Part shown: piece by piece, positions 57,127-64,000 of the stretch
Position numbering within the stretch: the first letter of the stretch is position 1
How the letters are laid out: every line of letters begins with the position of its first letter
DNA from: Chlorobiaceae bacterium
GTDB taxonomy: Bacteria; Bacteroidota; Chlorobiia; Chlorobiales; Chlorobiaceae
NCBI GenBank assembly: GCA_012972835.1
Contig: JABDHK010000013.1
Span: 62,001 to 126,000, forward strand
DNA: 64,000 nt
Direction: 5' to 3'
Notes under the pieces: model-generated
Database searches by the model: none
What the model was told of the DNA's origin: nothing
The model's input: the letters and a program-made list of their open reading frames with translations, nothing else
Translations under genes and position numbers: made by a program

Positions 57127-57378
57127 ATGAGAGAAAACGAAAGAACCCGGCACGATAGGCAGCGTACCGGGTTCAAAGATCAAAAGCGTGTCAATGGGCG
57201 AGATCGACAGCCTCAATATACACATATCGCCGAATTAATCCAAGACTGCCAGCAGTTTGAGAGAGAGGTTAAGCATTTCCGTAGCGTAACACCTGAGCCG
57301 CGAACAATGGTTTATGGTATTGCTGCGAGTGTTCCGAACACTGCCGCAGCGTTACGCAGGACTGGGAGGTACTCCTAA
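57127..57378 (+). CDS. Small basic element protein, unknown
   Basis: 83 residues, very rich in Arg and Gln at the N-terminus (MRENERTRHDRQRTGFKDQKR...). No domain recognised. Starts 4 bases after the HTH gene and its stop overlaps the next short reading frame by one base. Confidence 0.6.
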   Translation: MRENERTRHDRQRTGFKDQKRVNGRDRQPQYTHIAELIQDCQQFEREVKHFRSVTPEPRTMVYGIAASVPNTAAALRRTGRYS

Positions 57379-57470
57379 TGAGAAACTTTCCAAGTCAAAT
57401 TAGATACTCATATCTCATTGGTCGAGATGGCCGGTTGATGACCAGAGCGGAAAGGAGAAGCACGATATGA
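57378..57470 (+). CDS. 30-residue coupled small protein (tentative)
   Basis: ATG 57378 shares its A with the preceding TAA; the TGA 57468-57470 overlaps the ATG of the RepA-like gene at 57467. Sequence begins MRNFPSQIRYSYLIGRDGR. The double overlap argues for a translated leader or coupling peptide. It could also be chance. Confidence 0.4.
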   Translation: MRNFPSQIRYSYLIGRDGRLMTRAERRSTI

Positions 57471-58621
57471 GCAGCAATATCAAAGATGAGTTGAAAAGCG
57501 AAGCCAGAGGATATACTTCTTGGTCGGTTGAGAACGCTGTTGATTTCCCTGATAAAATTTTACCTCAGTGTGATGTTATCCTTGATTCAGAAAGCGGCGA
57601 AGTATTGACCGCAGGGGGAATATTACAGTTGACAGGCGCGGGAAAGATCGGAAAAACGATGTTGCTGTTAAACATTCTTTTCGGTTTAGCCATAGGCCGG
57701 TACGTATTAGGCTTTAGAATATCGAAACCGAGGCGGGTTCTTTATCTCAATGGCGAGAATTCAAGCAGAACAATGCAGAGCCGGTTAAAGTTGTTGAGAG
57801 ATTATTTTTGTATTGACGATGAGCAGGCCGATTTGTTACGAAAAAACCTTCTCATTGTGAATGGAGGCTTCTCTATTCAACAGCCGGATGTATTGAAGGA
57901 TATAAGAGGAAACTTGAAAGAGATCAGACCGGGAGTTCTTGTAATTGACCCTCTGAAAAACTTTTATAGCGGTGAAGAGAACTCTGCCGATGACATGCGG
58001 AAATTTATGGTAGCCGTCAGAGAATTGATACGGGAGTTCAACCTTACAGTTATCATAATTCACCACACAGGGAAAAAACAGAACGACAACAATTTCTATA
58101 GCGGGCGCGGTTCGTCTCTTCTTGCCGATGATGCGGAAACGACGGTTTCGTTTCAAAAGGATGCCAATAATAAGGGATTGTTCAACCTGTTCGTTACCGG
58201 TAGAAATTGTGATGAGTTCACCTTACACTTGACAAAGCAACCTGAGCGTTGGTATCTCTACAGCCTCACTGATAAGCCGGAACCATTACCAGATCATACA
58301 TTGATTGAGATTCTTGAGCAGTTGCCGTGTCAGTTCAGGACAGGAGCTTTTGAGGATACCGCACATACAAAGGGTATCAAAAGATCAACGTGTTTTGAAA
58401 AACTCAAGACGTTGGAGAATGGCGGTATTATCAAAAGAGTTGCTCATGGATTGTATGAGAAAGTCAATCCGGAAGTTAGTCCAGAAGTCCAGATTCCTAT
58501 AGGAGCTGGACAAGTGGACTTTGAAAAGCAGCTTAAAAGAGTTAGTCCAGAAGTCCAGAATAGTCCAGACCGTACAATACAGATTATTGAACCAGCCGAT
58601 GATTACAAGGGGCTTTTCTGA
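57467..58621 (+). CDS. RepA-like hexameric-helicase-fold ATPase
   Basis: 384 residues. RecA-fold core: Walker A LTGAGKIGKTMLLLNILFG (about 52-70), ENSSRTMQSRLKLL, Walker B GVLVIDPLKNFYSG, VIIIHHTGKK and FYSGRGSSLLADDAET. This is the AAA_25/RepA plasmid replication family. A C-terminal part (about 270-384) resembles a winged helix (GAFEDTAHTKGIKRSTCFEKLKTLENGGIIKRV). Likely replication helicase of the element. Its stop overlaps the next start. Confidence 0.85.
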   Translation: MSSNIKDELKSEARGYTSWSVENAVDFPDKILPQCDVILDSESGEVLTAGGILQLTGAGKIGKTMLLLNILFGLAIGRYVLGFRISKPRRVLYLNGENSSRTMQSRLKLLRDYFCIDDEQADLLRKNLLIVNGGFSIQQPDVLKDIRGNLKEIRPGVLVIDPLKNFYSGEENSADDMRKFMVAVRELIREFNLTVIIIHHTGKKQNDNNFYSGRGSSLLADDAETTVSFQKDANNKGLFNLFVTGRNCDEFTLHLTKQPERWYLYSLTDKPEPLPDHTLIEILEQLPCQFRTGAFEDTAHTKGIKRSTCFEKLKTLENGGIIKRVAHGLYEKVNPEVSPEVQIPIGAGQVDFEKQLKRVSPEVQNSPDRTIQIIEPADDYKGLF

Positions 58622-59535
58622 TGGCAGAATTTCGTTTTGAACTCGAAAAGGGCGGGTTGAAATATACCTGCCCAGCTTGCAAGGTAAGGGGAAAGTTCCG
58701 GCGATACATTGATAAGTCTACGGGTGAATATGTCGCCGATGAGGTCGGGCTTTGTGATCGGTCGGACAACTGCAAATATCACTTCACCCCGAAGGAATAT
58801 TTCCTTATGACGGGAAAGAATCCTTTCAGCGCGTCAAAGCCTGCAATGAAGCTCCAACCAAAGCCAGAGCCGGTACAACTACAACCTTCTTTCGTTGATA
58901 CTGAGATCATGCAGGCCAGTCTTACCAGATACAACCGAAACAATTTTTGCCGGTGGCTTTGTGGCCTGTTCGGTGAAGATCAGGCGTTTGAGTTGACGGC
59001 ACGGTATAAGATCGGTACATCAAAGTATTGGGCGGGCTCATGCGTATTCTTTCAGATCGACAGAGACGGCAAGATCAGGGCGGGTAAGATCATGCTCTAC
59101 AATGAAGAGACAGGTCGCAGGGTAAAGGAGCCTTTCAATCATATCCAATGGGTTCACAAGGTAATGAAGATTGAGCCTTACCACTTGCAGCAATGTTTAT
59201 TTGGTGAACACTTGCTTACAGATCAGCAAAGGCCGGTCGCTATCGTTGAGAGTGAAAAGACTGCGATTGTTGCCAGCGGGTTCATACCTGAATACGTTTG
59301 GCTTGCCACAGCAGGAAAGCACAATCTCAATAAGGATAAACTGAGATCGTTGCAAGGTCACAAGGTTGTACTCTACCCTGATTTGATGGCGTTTGATAAA
59401 TGGCAAAAGATAGCCGATGGACTGCAACACGTTACAATATCTGACTTACTTGAACGTCGAGCAAGTGAAGCAGATCGGGCCGCAGGGCTGGACTTGGCAG
59501 ATTATCTGTTGAGAGAAAACAGACAGACAGCGTAA
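58621..59535 (+). CDS. DUF6371-like primase-type protein
   Basis: 304 residues. An N-terminal zinc-ribbon-like segment (KYTCPACKVRGKFRRYID...GLCDRSDNCKYH) and a later Toprim-like part (PVAIVESEKTAIVASGFIPEYVWLATAGKHNLNKDKLRSLQGHKVVLYPD). This matches DUF6371 proteins of Bacteroidetes mobile elements. With the RepA-like helicase it would form a replication module. Confidence 0.78.
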   Translation: MAEFRFELEKGGLKYTCPACKVRGKFRRYIDKSTGEYVADEVGLCDRSDNCKYHFTPKEYFLMTGKNPFSASKPAMKLQPKPEPVQLQPSFVDTEIMQASLTRYNRNNFCRWLCGLFGEDQAFELTARYKIGTSKYWAGSCVFFQIDRDGKIRAGKIMLYNEETGRRVKEPFNHIQWVHKVMKIEPYHLQQCLFGEHLLTDQQRPVAIVESEKTAIVASGFIPEYVWLATAGKHNLNKDKLRSLQGHKVVLYPDLMAFDKWQKIADGLQHVTISDLLERRASEADRAAGLDLADYLLRENRQTA

Positions 59536-59553
59536 CCATTAACCATTGAGATA

Positions 59554-59766
59554 ATGAGCAACAAAGAAGAGGCGCAAAAGATCGGGGATTTCATCCTTGA
59601 TAAAAGCAAGGTAGCACTGTTTGAAGCAGTAACTGAGGCGATGCAAAGGGAACCAGATGGTAAAGAATGGGCAATCGCAGTATCAAGTCTCCTTATGGGT
59701 GCATGCTGCGCTGCTCATGCGATTATAGACGGGATTGAGGAACACAATATTATCAAGCGAAATTAG
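59554..59766 (+). CDS. Small element protein, unknown
   Basis: 70 residues (MSNKEEAQKIGDFILDKSKVALFEAV...), helical, with a hydrophobic run VSSLLMGACCAAHAIIDGI. Follows the primase-like gene after 18 bases. No family recognised. Confidence 0.6.
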   Translation: MSNKEEAQKIGDFILDKSKVALFEAVTEAMQREPDGKEWAIAVSSLLMGACCAAHAIIDGIEEHNIIKRN

Positions 59767-59886
59767 GACGTGTCAAAGTATGGCGCGGGTAGAGATCGTT
59801 CAACCTGAGCCGTTTATGGGCGTTTTTTGTAGAGTAAAAACACTGTAGAGTATTGTAATCATTGATAAACTGGAAGTATACCACCT

Positions 59887-60117
59887 ATGAGCAAAAAGAG
59901 ACTTCAAACACTTAGTGATGTTCGGCGATACCTTGCTGGGTTGCTGAACAGGTACGAGGCCGGAGAGATTGACGAAGTACACCTGAAAGCGGCGGCGTAT
60001 GTCTCAAATATCCTTACCAGTACAATAAAGGATTCAGATATTGAAGCAAGAATTGAGAGCCTTGAAGAACAATTAAACAATAATACCGGAAATGGCAACA
60101 TTAGGAAAGCGAGTTGA
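59887..60117 (+). CDS. Small element protein, unknown
   Basis: 76 residues (MSKKRLQTLSDVRRYLAGLLNRYEAGEIDEVHLKAAAYVSNILTSTIKDSDIEARIESLEEQL...), all helical with a C-terminal coiled coil. Overlaps the next gene by 26 bases in a different frame. Resembles small phage or satellite accessory proteins in composition only. Confidence 0.6.
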   Translation: MSKKRLQTLSDVRRYLAGLLNRYEAGEIDEVHLKAAAYVSNILTSTIKDSDIEARIESLEEQLNNNTGNGNIRKAS

Positions 60118-60322
60118 GCAGATTGAGGCAGCTATTAAGCCGAAAAAACCAGTTTACTCTAAAATTTGGATAGGTGATTCACCAAAAGGTTATGGAGGCT
60201 ACCAAGAAGGCGGCGAGGATTGGAGCCTCCGCCTAAGAAACGACGATTGGACACCGGCAGACTTCAATGAGCAGTATGAGCAGTGCGTGATTTTTTTACC
60301 AGCTAAAGACCCGAAACCATGA
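60092..60322 (+). CDS. Small element protein with KRVExIEAxxxK N-terminus
   Basis: 76 residues. A short helix (ATLGKRVEQIEAAIKPKK) is followed by an aromatic-rich part (GYGGYQEGGEDWSLRLRNDDW). The N-terminus resembles that of the next gene (KALDKRIKTLEAEACRR), suggesting a shared interaction helix. Function unknown. The next start overlaps its stop (60319-60322). Confidence 0.6.
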   Translation: MATLGKRVEQIEAAIKPKKPVYSKIWIGDSPKGYGGYQEGGEDWSLRLRNDDWTPADFNEQYEQCVIFLPAKDPKP

Positions 60323-60876
60323 AAGCATTAGATAAACGAATAAAAACCCTTGAGGCTGAAGCTTGCAGGCGATTACAGGCACAAGAGGATGAGGATAAAG
60401 AATGTTATATCGGCGGGAATGATGGCGCAGCCTATAATATGGATGATGTTATTCGATTCGAGAAGGGCGATTTTCCTCATATTGGGCGCGATGGGAAAAC
60501 ATATTTTCATAGAGGAATAAACCCTGATTTCGTTCACGGGAAGATTACACTTCGAGAGATGGCGACACAGGCAGGCGTGGAACCGGTTTTTTGTATTGAC
60601 GATCAGCCGAAAAACTCATTGGTTTGGCCTGAAGATGATTATCGAGAGTATTGCTTGCTTGATTGGCTTGACAGTGAGGGCCTTCGTTATGCTGAATACG
60701 CGCCAAAAGGTGATGAGCAAGTGTCTATTTTGCGTGCCAAATTTGATGACCAGCATTTGAAGGTTTATGGCATGACAGAGGATGAAAGACGGTTGCTGCA
60801 CAAAGCGGCCCCACAGTCGGTCAGGTTCGACGGTTCAAGCTGGTTCCGAAATGCGAAGCCGTCACGGTTTGTATAG
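60319..60876 (+). CDS. Element protein, unknown
   Basis: 185 residues. N-terminal short coiled coil, then a mixed acidic region rich in Asp, Gly and aromatics (GDFPHIGRDGKTYFHRGINPDF...). No recognised domain or catalytic motif. Last gene of the element; a terminator-like hairpin follows. Confidence 0.6.
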   Translation: MKALDKRIKTLEAEACRRLQAQEDEDKECYIGGNDGAAYNMDDVIRFEKGDFPHIGRDGKTYFHRGINPDFVHGKITLREMATQAGVEPVFCIDDQPKNSLVWPEDDYREYCLLDWLDSEGLRYAEYAPKGDEQVSILRAKFDDQHLKVYGMTEDERRLLHKAAPQSVRFDGSSWFRNAKPSRFV

Positions 60877-60900
60877 CCGAATGTTAAGCCCTCCTATCAC

Positions 60901-60925
60901 AGCAGGCTTAACGGTCTGCTTTTTT
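60901..60925 (+). terminator. Terminator-like hairpin after the last element gene
   Basis: AGCAG - GCTTAACGGT - CTGCT followed by TTTTT, 25 bases after the last stop. A competing GTTAAGCC/GGCTTAAC pairing starts at 60883. Confidence 0.7.
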
Positions 60926-61030
60926 ATTACCCATACCAGTGATTCGGGGCGCGGTGATCGGGCTATTATCTCAGAAATAACCATGCTGAATAATCGGTTT
61001 ATCACGTAAGATAATGAAGGTTGAGTTCGT

Positions 61031-61075
61031 GGTTATTATGCGCTTAAACAGCTATTATTTACCCTTTGATACATT
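61031..61075 (+). repeat. Imperfect direct repeat, copy A
   Basis: Begins GGTTATTATGCGCTTAAAC and includes ACCCTTTGATAC. Copy B is at 61393-61440 (GGTTATGATGCGCTTTAA ... AACCCTTGATAC). Confidence 0.55.
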
Positions 61076-61392
61076 GTGCTGAATGACCTGAAAGTATTGT
61101 ATGGCGTGGCTTTATGGCGCGTTCTTGTGGTTTGTGGCGCTGAGGGTTATTACACTGATAAACAAATTGAAAGAACTTGAATATAGATCAGGATTCACGG
61201 TTCTCCTCTATGGTTATTTTCATGGTAAAACAGAAAATGTAATGGAGGAATAAAGGAGAAGCTGTTTTTTCCTGAAGATCAGGTTGCTCAAAAGTAGTTC
61301 AGTTTTCAGGGTTGCTGGGATGGACCATTCCGGAGATAAAACAGACTGCACAACGGCAAGATTATGGCAAGATTATAAGCCTTTAATATATG

Positions 61393-61440
61393 GGTTATGA
61401 TGCGCTTTAATGCCATTCAATTAACCCTTGATACTCATTA
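61393..61440 (+). repeat. Imperfect direct repeat, copy B
   Basis: Second copy of the 61031 repeat, with conserved GGTTATxATGCGCTT and CCCTTxGATAC blocks. Confidence 0.55.
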
Positions 61441-61693
61441 GCCATTAATACGGTAAACGTTGAAAATAGAGGCTTTATAGCCTGTTATTCGGGGTTGTAC
61501 CATTGAGAGTATAGGCGCGTTATGGTATGCAGAAACTCAAGATCAAAGCAGAGTATCAATGTTGAGAAACTTGTTTCCTTGAGTGAGTTCTTTGATGGAT
61601 TAATGGTTCGTTCCGGTCAGTCGATGGCGGCCGGTTGTGCCTGTGATGGCGCAATTTTGCGCTCTCATGCCAGCCAGTCTATGGGGTGGGCTC

Positions 61694-61719
61694 AAAAGTG
61701 AGCTATCCACCTGCACATG
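61694..61719 (+). repeat. Hairpin-bearing direct repeat, copy 1
   Basis: AAAAGT, GAGC, then TATCCACCTGCACATG. Together with the preceding GCTC it forms a GCTC-AAAAGT-GAGC stem-loop. Copy 2 is 64 bases downstream, with a compensating base pair change. Confidence 0.75.
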
Positions 61720-61757
61720 GAGGAACCATACTCAGCCTCCCCAAAGTTGGAGGGCTG

Positions 61758-61783
61758 AAAAGTCAGCTATCCACCTGCACATG
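61758..61783 (+). repeat. Hairpin-bearing direct repeat, copy 2
   Basis: As copy 1, but the stem is GCTG-AAAAGT-CAGC: the C-G closing pair has become G-C, so pairing is preserved. The TATCCACCTGCACATG tail is identical. Confidence 0.75.
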
Positions 61784-62147
61784 AGAGTTCTCTCGACCCG
61801 GGCACAAAACAAGATTTCCGGAGTTTCTGGGGGCCATAAAAAAGAGCAAGATAATAGCAAGGTTACGGATAGATCAGCCGCACGCACGCACCATATTCAA
61901 CCTCCACCATTTGGTGGCCATTGATTTCATCGAGATCAACCGGCACGCACGCAGGGGAGTAGGTAAATGTTGGTACAGAGAATCCAATTTTGGATTCACC
62001 GTTTTACCGAGGTCAGAAAAAAGGTTTTATCCGGTCGGTAGGTGATGTATTGGCAGGGCTGGTTTTACTCTTGATAAAGATCAATTTTCGTGTTTTTGTT
62101 ACTGGTTTGTAACATGGAAAAATTAAGATGCTTGTTTATAAGGCTTT

Positions 62148-63294
62148 ATGCGCACAGTCCATGAACTGTTCGATAACGTAACAAGGAACGCAAGTCAGAA
62201 CCAAAACCTGAACGAATCGCTTGAAGCCGTCTTCAGTAATATCGAAAACTCAGCAAAAGGCTCCGACAGCGAAAACGATCTGAAAGGGCTCTTCGACGAT
62301 CTCGATGTCAATTCCGGCAAACTCGGCAACACCGTCATCAAGCGGAACCAGAAACTGAGTAAGCTACTTGAATCTATCGGCGGACTCCGTTTCGGCGACT
62401 ACGCCGACAACTCAATTGACGCCTTCGGAGATGCCTATGAGTTTTTGATGACCATGTACGCATCAAACGCCGGTAAATCAGGCGGAGAATTCTTTACACC
62501 CCAGGAAGTGAGCGAATTGCTTGCCGAAATCACCACCATCGGCAAAAAAGAAGTCAACAAAGTCTACGACCCAGCCTGCGGTTCCGGCTCGCTTCTCGAC
62601 CCAAAGTACTGGGACGACGAGCCATTCGACGCCATCGTCTCCAATCCACCTTACTCGATCAACTGGGAAGGCGACGCAAACCTGCTCCTCATCAACGACC
62701 CGCGCTTTTCTCCGGCAGGTGTTCTTGCGCCCAAAAGTAAAGCCGATCTGGCCTTTACGATGCACATGCTCTCATGGCTCTCCACCAGCGGCACGGCGGC
62801 TATCGTCGAGTTTCCCGGAGTCCTCTGCCGTGGCGGGGCAGAGCAAAAGATTCGCAAAATACCTGATTGACAACAACTACGTTGACGCCGTCATCCAGCT
62901 TCCGCCCGACCTCTTTTTCGGCACCACCATCGCAACATGCATTATCGTGCTCAAAAAGAGCAAGAACGACAACAAAACACTCTTTATCGATGCATCAGGG
63001 GGATTTGTCCGGGGCGGAAACAAAAACAAAATAAGCGACGTAAACCGCATAAAAATCCTCCAAGCCTACATCGCCCGCAAAAATGCGGAACATTTTGCGG
63101 CGCTCATAGAGAGCAAAACCATTGCCGAAAACGACTACAACATCACCGTCTCGAAATACGTTGATGGCAAGGATACTCGTGAAATTGTAGACATCACGGA
63201 ACTCAACAAGGAGATTTCCCGGATTGTTTTTCGCCAGCAGGAACTCCGTACGGCCATCGACGAGATTGTTGCTGATATTGAGGGAGCAAGATGA
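62148..63294 (+). pseudogene. hsdM: Right fragment of type I methyltransferase gene hsdM, decayed
   Basis: From attR the frame reads [24 protein letters not shown]..., [32 protein letters not shown] and [11 protein letters not shown] (SAM motif). It then jumps directly to [20 protein letters not shown] (NPPY motif), missing about 60 residues normally between. A second defect is one extra A in AAAA at 62856-62859, which shifts the frame; the gene resumes as [34 protein letters not shown] and ends at 63294. It is thus truncated, internally deleted and frameshifted, and cannot be functional. The ATG at 62148 belongs to the element, not the original gene. Confidence 0.88.
62163..62174 (+). repeat. 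attR core (12-bp direct repeat)
   Basis: GAACTGTTCGAT, identical to 54488-54499 and in the HsdM frame. Upstream, GTTAC and GTAAC (62098-62113) mirror the inverted repeat near attL. Confidence 0.8.
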
Positions 63295-63494
63295 GCACGG
63301 AAAATACAGAACCACAGAATAAAATCATCATCTACGAGGGCAGCAGCGGCCAGCAATCACCAAGCACCTCAAAAATATCTTTGAAAGCGTCGAACTGCTC
63401 GAAAAAGAGGTTAGTTCCATTTTGGAACACACCACTCGGCACGGTGAAAAAGCCGATCAAGTTCCCGGCTTTCTGCATGTTAGGAATGGTTAGG
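63291..63494 (+). pseudogene. RhuM-family (virulence RhuM) relic
   Basis: ATG 63291 overlaps the hsdM stop. It reads MSTENTEPQNKIIIYEGSSGQQ, the usual RhuM start. The text then continues in another frame as ITKHLKNIFESVELLEKEVSSILEHTTRHGEKADQ, also RhuM-like, after a deletion near 63352, and stops at 63492-63494. rhuM commonly lies between hsdM and hsdS in type I loci. No hsdS or hsdR is seen. Confidence 0.65.
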
Positions 63495-63775
63495 TAGTGT
63501 GTGGTAGTTTCGCGCCACCATTGGTAAATTTAGTCAATGCAGAAAATGCACCGTTTCAGAAGAGAATAAAAATTCGCCCTTCAAAAGTTTACTCTCTCCA
63601 TTTCCTTGTTTATCTTGAATTGTCGAGTTATTCCTTAATTATGCAGAAAACTTGAAAAACGGAAATATTAAAAAAATGTAAAGTCCTTGTAAAGTAATGT
63701 CTGATTTTTATCTTTTTGTTTTCGTTTATATTGTTTTTTAATAATTACTTATAGAGCCTCTCCTAAAAAAATAAC
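63495..63775. other. AT-rich intergenic region before rfbA
   Basis: About 280 bases with no open frame of note. It separates the decayed restriction locus from rfbA and must hold the rfbA promoter, but I cannot point to a specific -35/-10 pair. Confidence 0.4.
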
Positions 63776-64000
63776 ATGAAAGGAATTATTCTCGCAGGCG
63801 GCTCCGGTACTCGGCTCTATCCGGTTACCAGAGGGATATCAAAACAGCTCCTGCCAGTGTATGATAAACCTATGATTTATTATCCACTGACCACGCTGAT
63901 GCTTTCAGGTATACGAGATATTCTTATTATAACGACACCGGAAGAACAGCCTATGTTCAGGAAGCTTCTCGGTGACGGAAGTGACTGGGGAATCTCTCTC
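63776..64000 (+). CDS. rfbA: Glucose-1-phosphate thymidylyltransferase (3' end outside window)
   Basis: 75 codons to the window edge: [56 protein letters not shown]. The GGSGTRLYP nucleotide-binding loop and [16 protein letters not shown] are diagnostic of RfbA. First step of dTDP-rhamnose synthesis for surface polysaccharide. Confidence 0.96.
   Translation, partial: MKGIILAGGSGTRLYPVTRGISKQLLPVYDKPMIYYPLTTLMLSGIRDILIITTPEEQPMFRKLLGDGSDWGISL

Larger units (their letters stand above)
60926..62147. other. 1.2-kb non-coding, repeat-rich region of the element
   Basis: No credible gene. A frame at 61637-61924 spans the repeats and has no family. Contents: two imperfect 45-base direct repeats (61031 and 61393), two 26-base near-identical repeats with hairpins (61694 and 61758), a CCACCATTTGGTGG palindrome (61903-61916) and paired GCACGCACGCA motifs (from 61880 and 61942). 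The mix suggests a replication origin, packaging or recombination site, or a structured RNA. Confidence 0.55.
54488..62174 (+). mobile_element. Integrated element (tyrosine-integrase type) in hsdM
   Basis: About 7.68 kb bounded by the direct repeat GAACTGTTCGAT (54488-54499 and 62163-62174). Contents in order: integrase, unknown protein, HTH protein, small proteins, RepA-like ATPase, DUF6371-like primase, four small unknown genes, and 1.2 kb of repeat-rich DNA. No capsid, terminase, portal, relaxase or resistance gene was recognised. The layout resembles small integrative plasmids or phage satellites. Removing the element with one repeat copy restores an open HsdM frame. Confidence 0.85.

Noticed and set aside
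61704-61779. TATCCACC motifs as true DnaA boxes
   Set aside because: They match TTATCCACA at only seven of nine positions and occur within longer identical repeats, so a DnaA role is not supported on its own.
61637-61924. 95-codon frame in the element's non-coding region
   Set aside because: It runs through the direct repeats and has no ribosome-binding site or recognisable sequence.
1-64000. CRISPR array
   Set aside because: No series of regularly spaced short repeats with unique spacers was seen; the paired repeats in the element have only two copies each.

Overview
The window is a chromosomal segment of a green sulfur bacterium (Chlorobiaceae, Chlorobium/Pelodictyon lineage). The lineage call rests on a bacteriochlorophyll C-3 vinyl hydratase (BchV/BchF type), the pair petC-petB (Rieske protein plus one long cytochrome b) beside a CrtC-type carotenoid hydratase, a form IV RubisCO-like protein, a succinyl-CoA ligase alpha subunit fitting the reductive TCA cycle, and typical Gram-negative envelope genes. 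The species cannot be fixed from sequence reading alone.

Layout. 1-9991: rho (5' end outside the window), a 35-residue mS38/bS22-like ribosomal protein, tRNA-Lys and tRNA-Leu, etfB-etfA, a DUF151 bifunctional nuclease, uppS-bamA, gatA and sucD. 10055-10373 holds a C-terminal relic of a BrxL/Lon-like protease. 10491-23458: kdsD, a flippase, an ECF sigma / putative anti-sigma / Spy-like operon, a phosphohexomutase, lpxB, ispH coupled to a GltD-like iron-sulfur flavoprotein, murI and ychF. 23539-34963: cmk with an apparent +1 frameshift near its start, rpsA, era, mtaB, apt, a NhaD-like antiporter, an HU/IHF protein, ftsH, gltX and tRNA-Phe. 35112-38261: crtC, petC, petB. 38318-39880 is decayed DNA with gene relics and a ParE-type toxin-antitoxin pair. 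39883-46898: a very long GH13 protein, a YqjD/YqjE-like trio, and a modD-modB-SDR operon preceded by a ModE-like palindrome.

47177-53849 is the most interesting metabolic block: bchV, a small membrane protein, a class II aldolase-SDR fusion, an LsrF-like thiolase, a RubisCO-like protein, a second SDR and an LptE-like lipoprotein, all on the + strand. The enzymes fit a route that oxidises a 5-deoxypentulose phosphate (from 5'-deoxyadenosine or methylthioadenosine) and splits it into DHAP plus an acyl-CoA. This is an inference.

54488-62174 is an integrated element of about 7.7 kb: tyrosine integrase, HTH protein, RepA-like ATPase, DUF6371-like primase, small unknown genes and 1.2 kb of repeat-rich non-coding DNA. 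A 12-bp repeat at its two ends lies in phase within the two halves of a type I methyltransferase gene (hsdM), and precise excision would rejoin the HsdM frame. The downstream hsdM half and the adjacent rhuM are decayed. The window ends in the start of rfbA.
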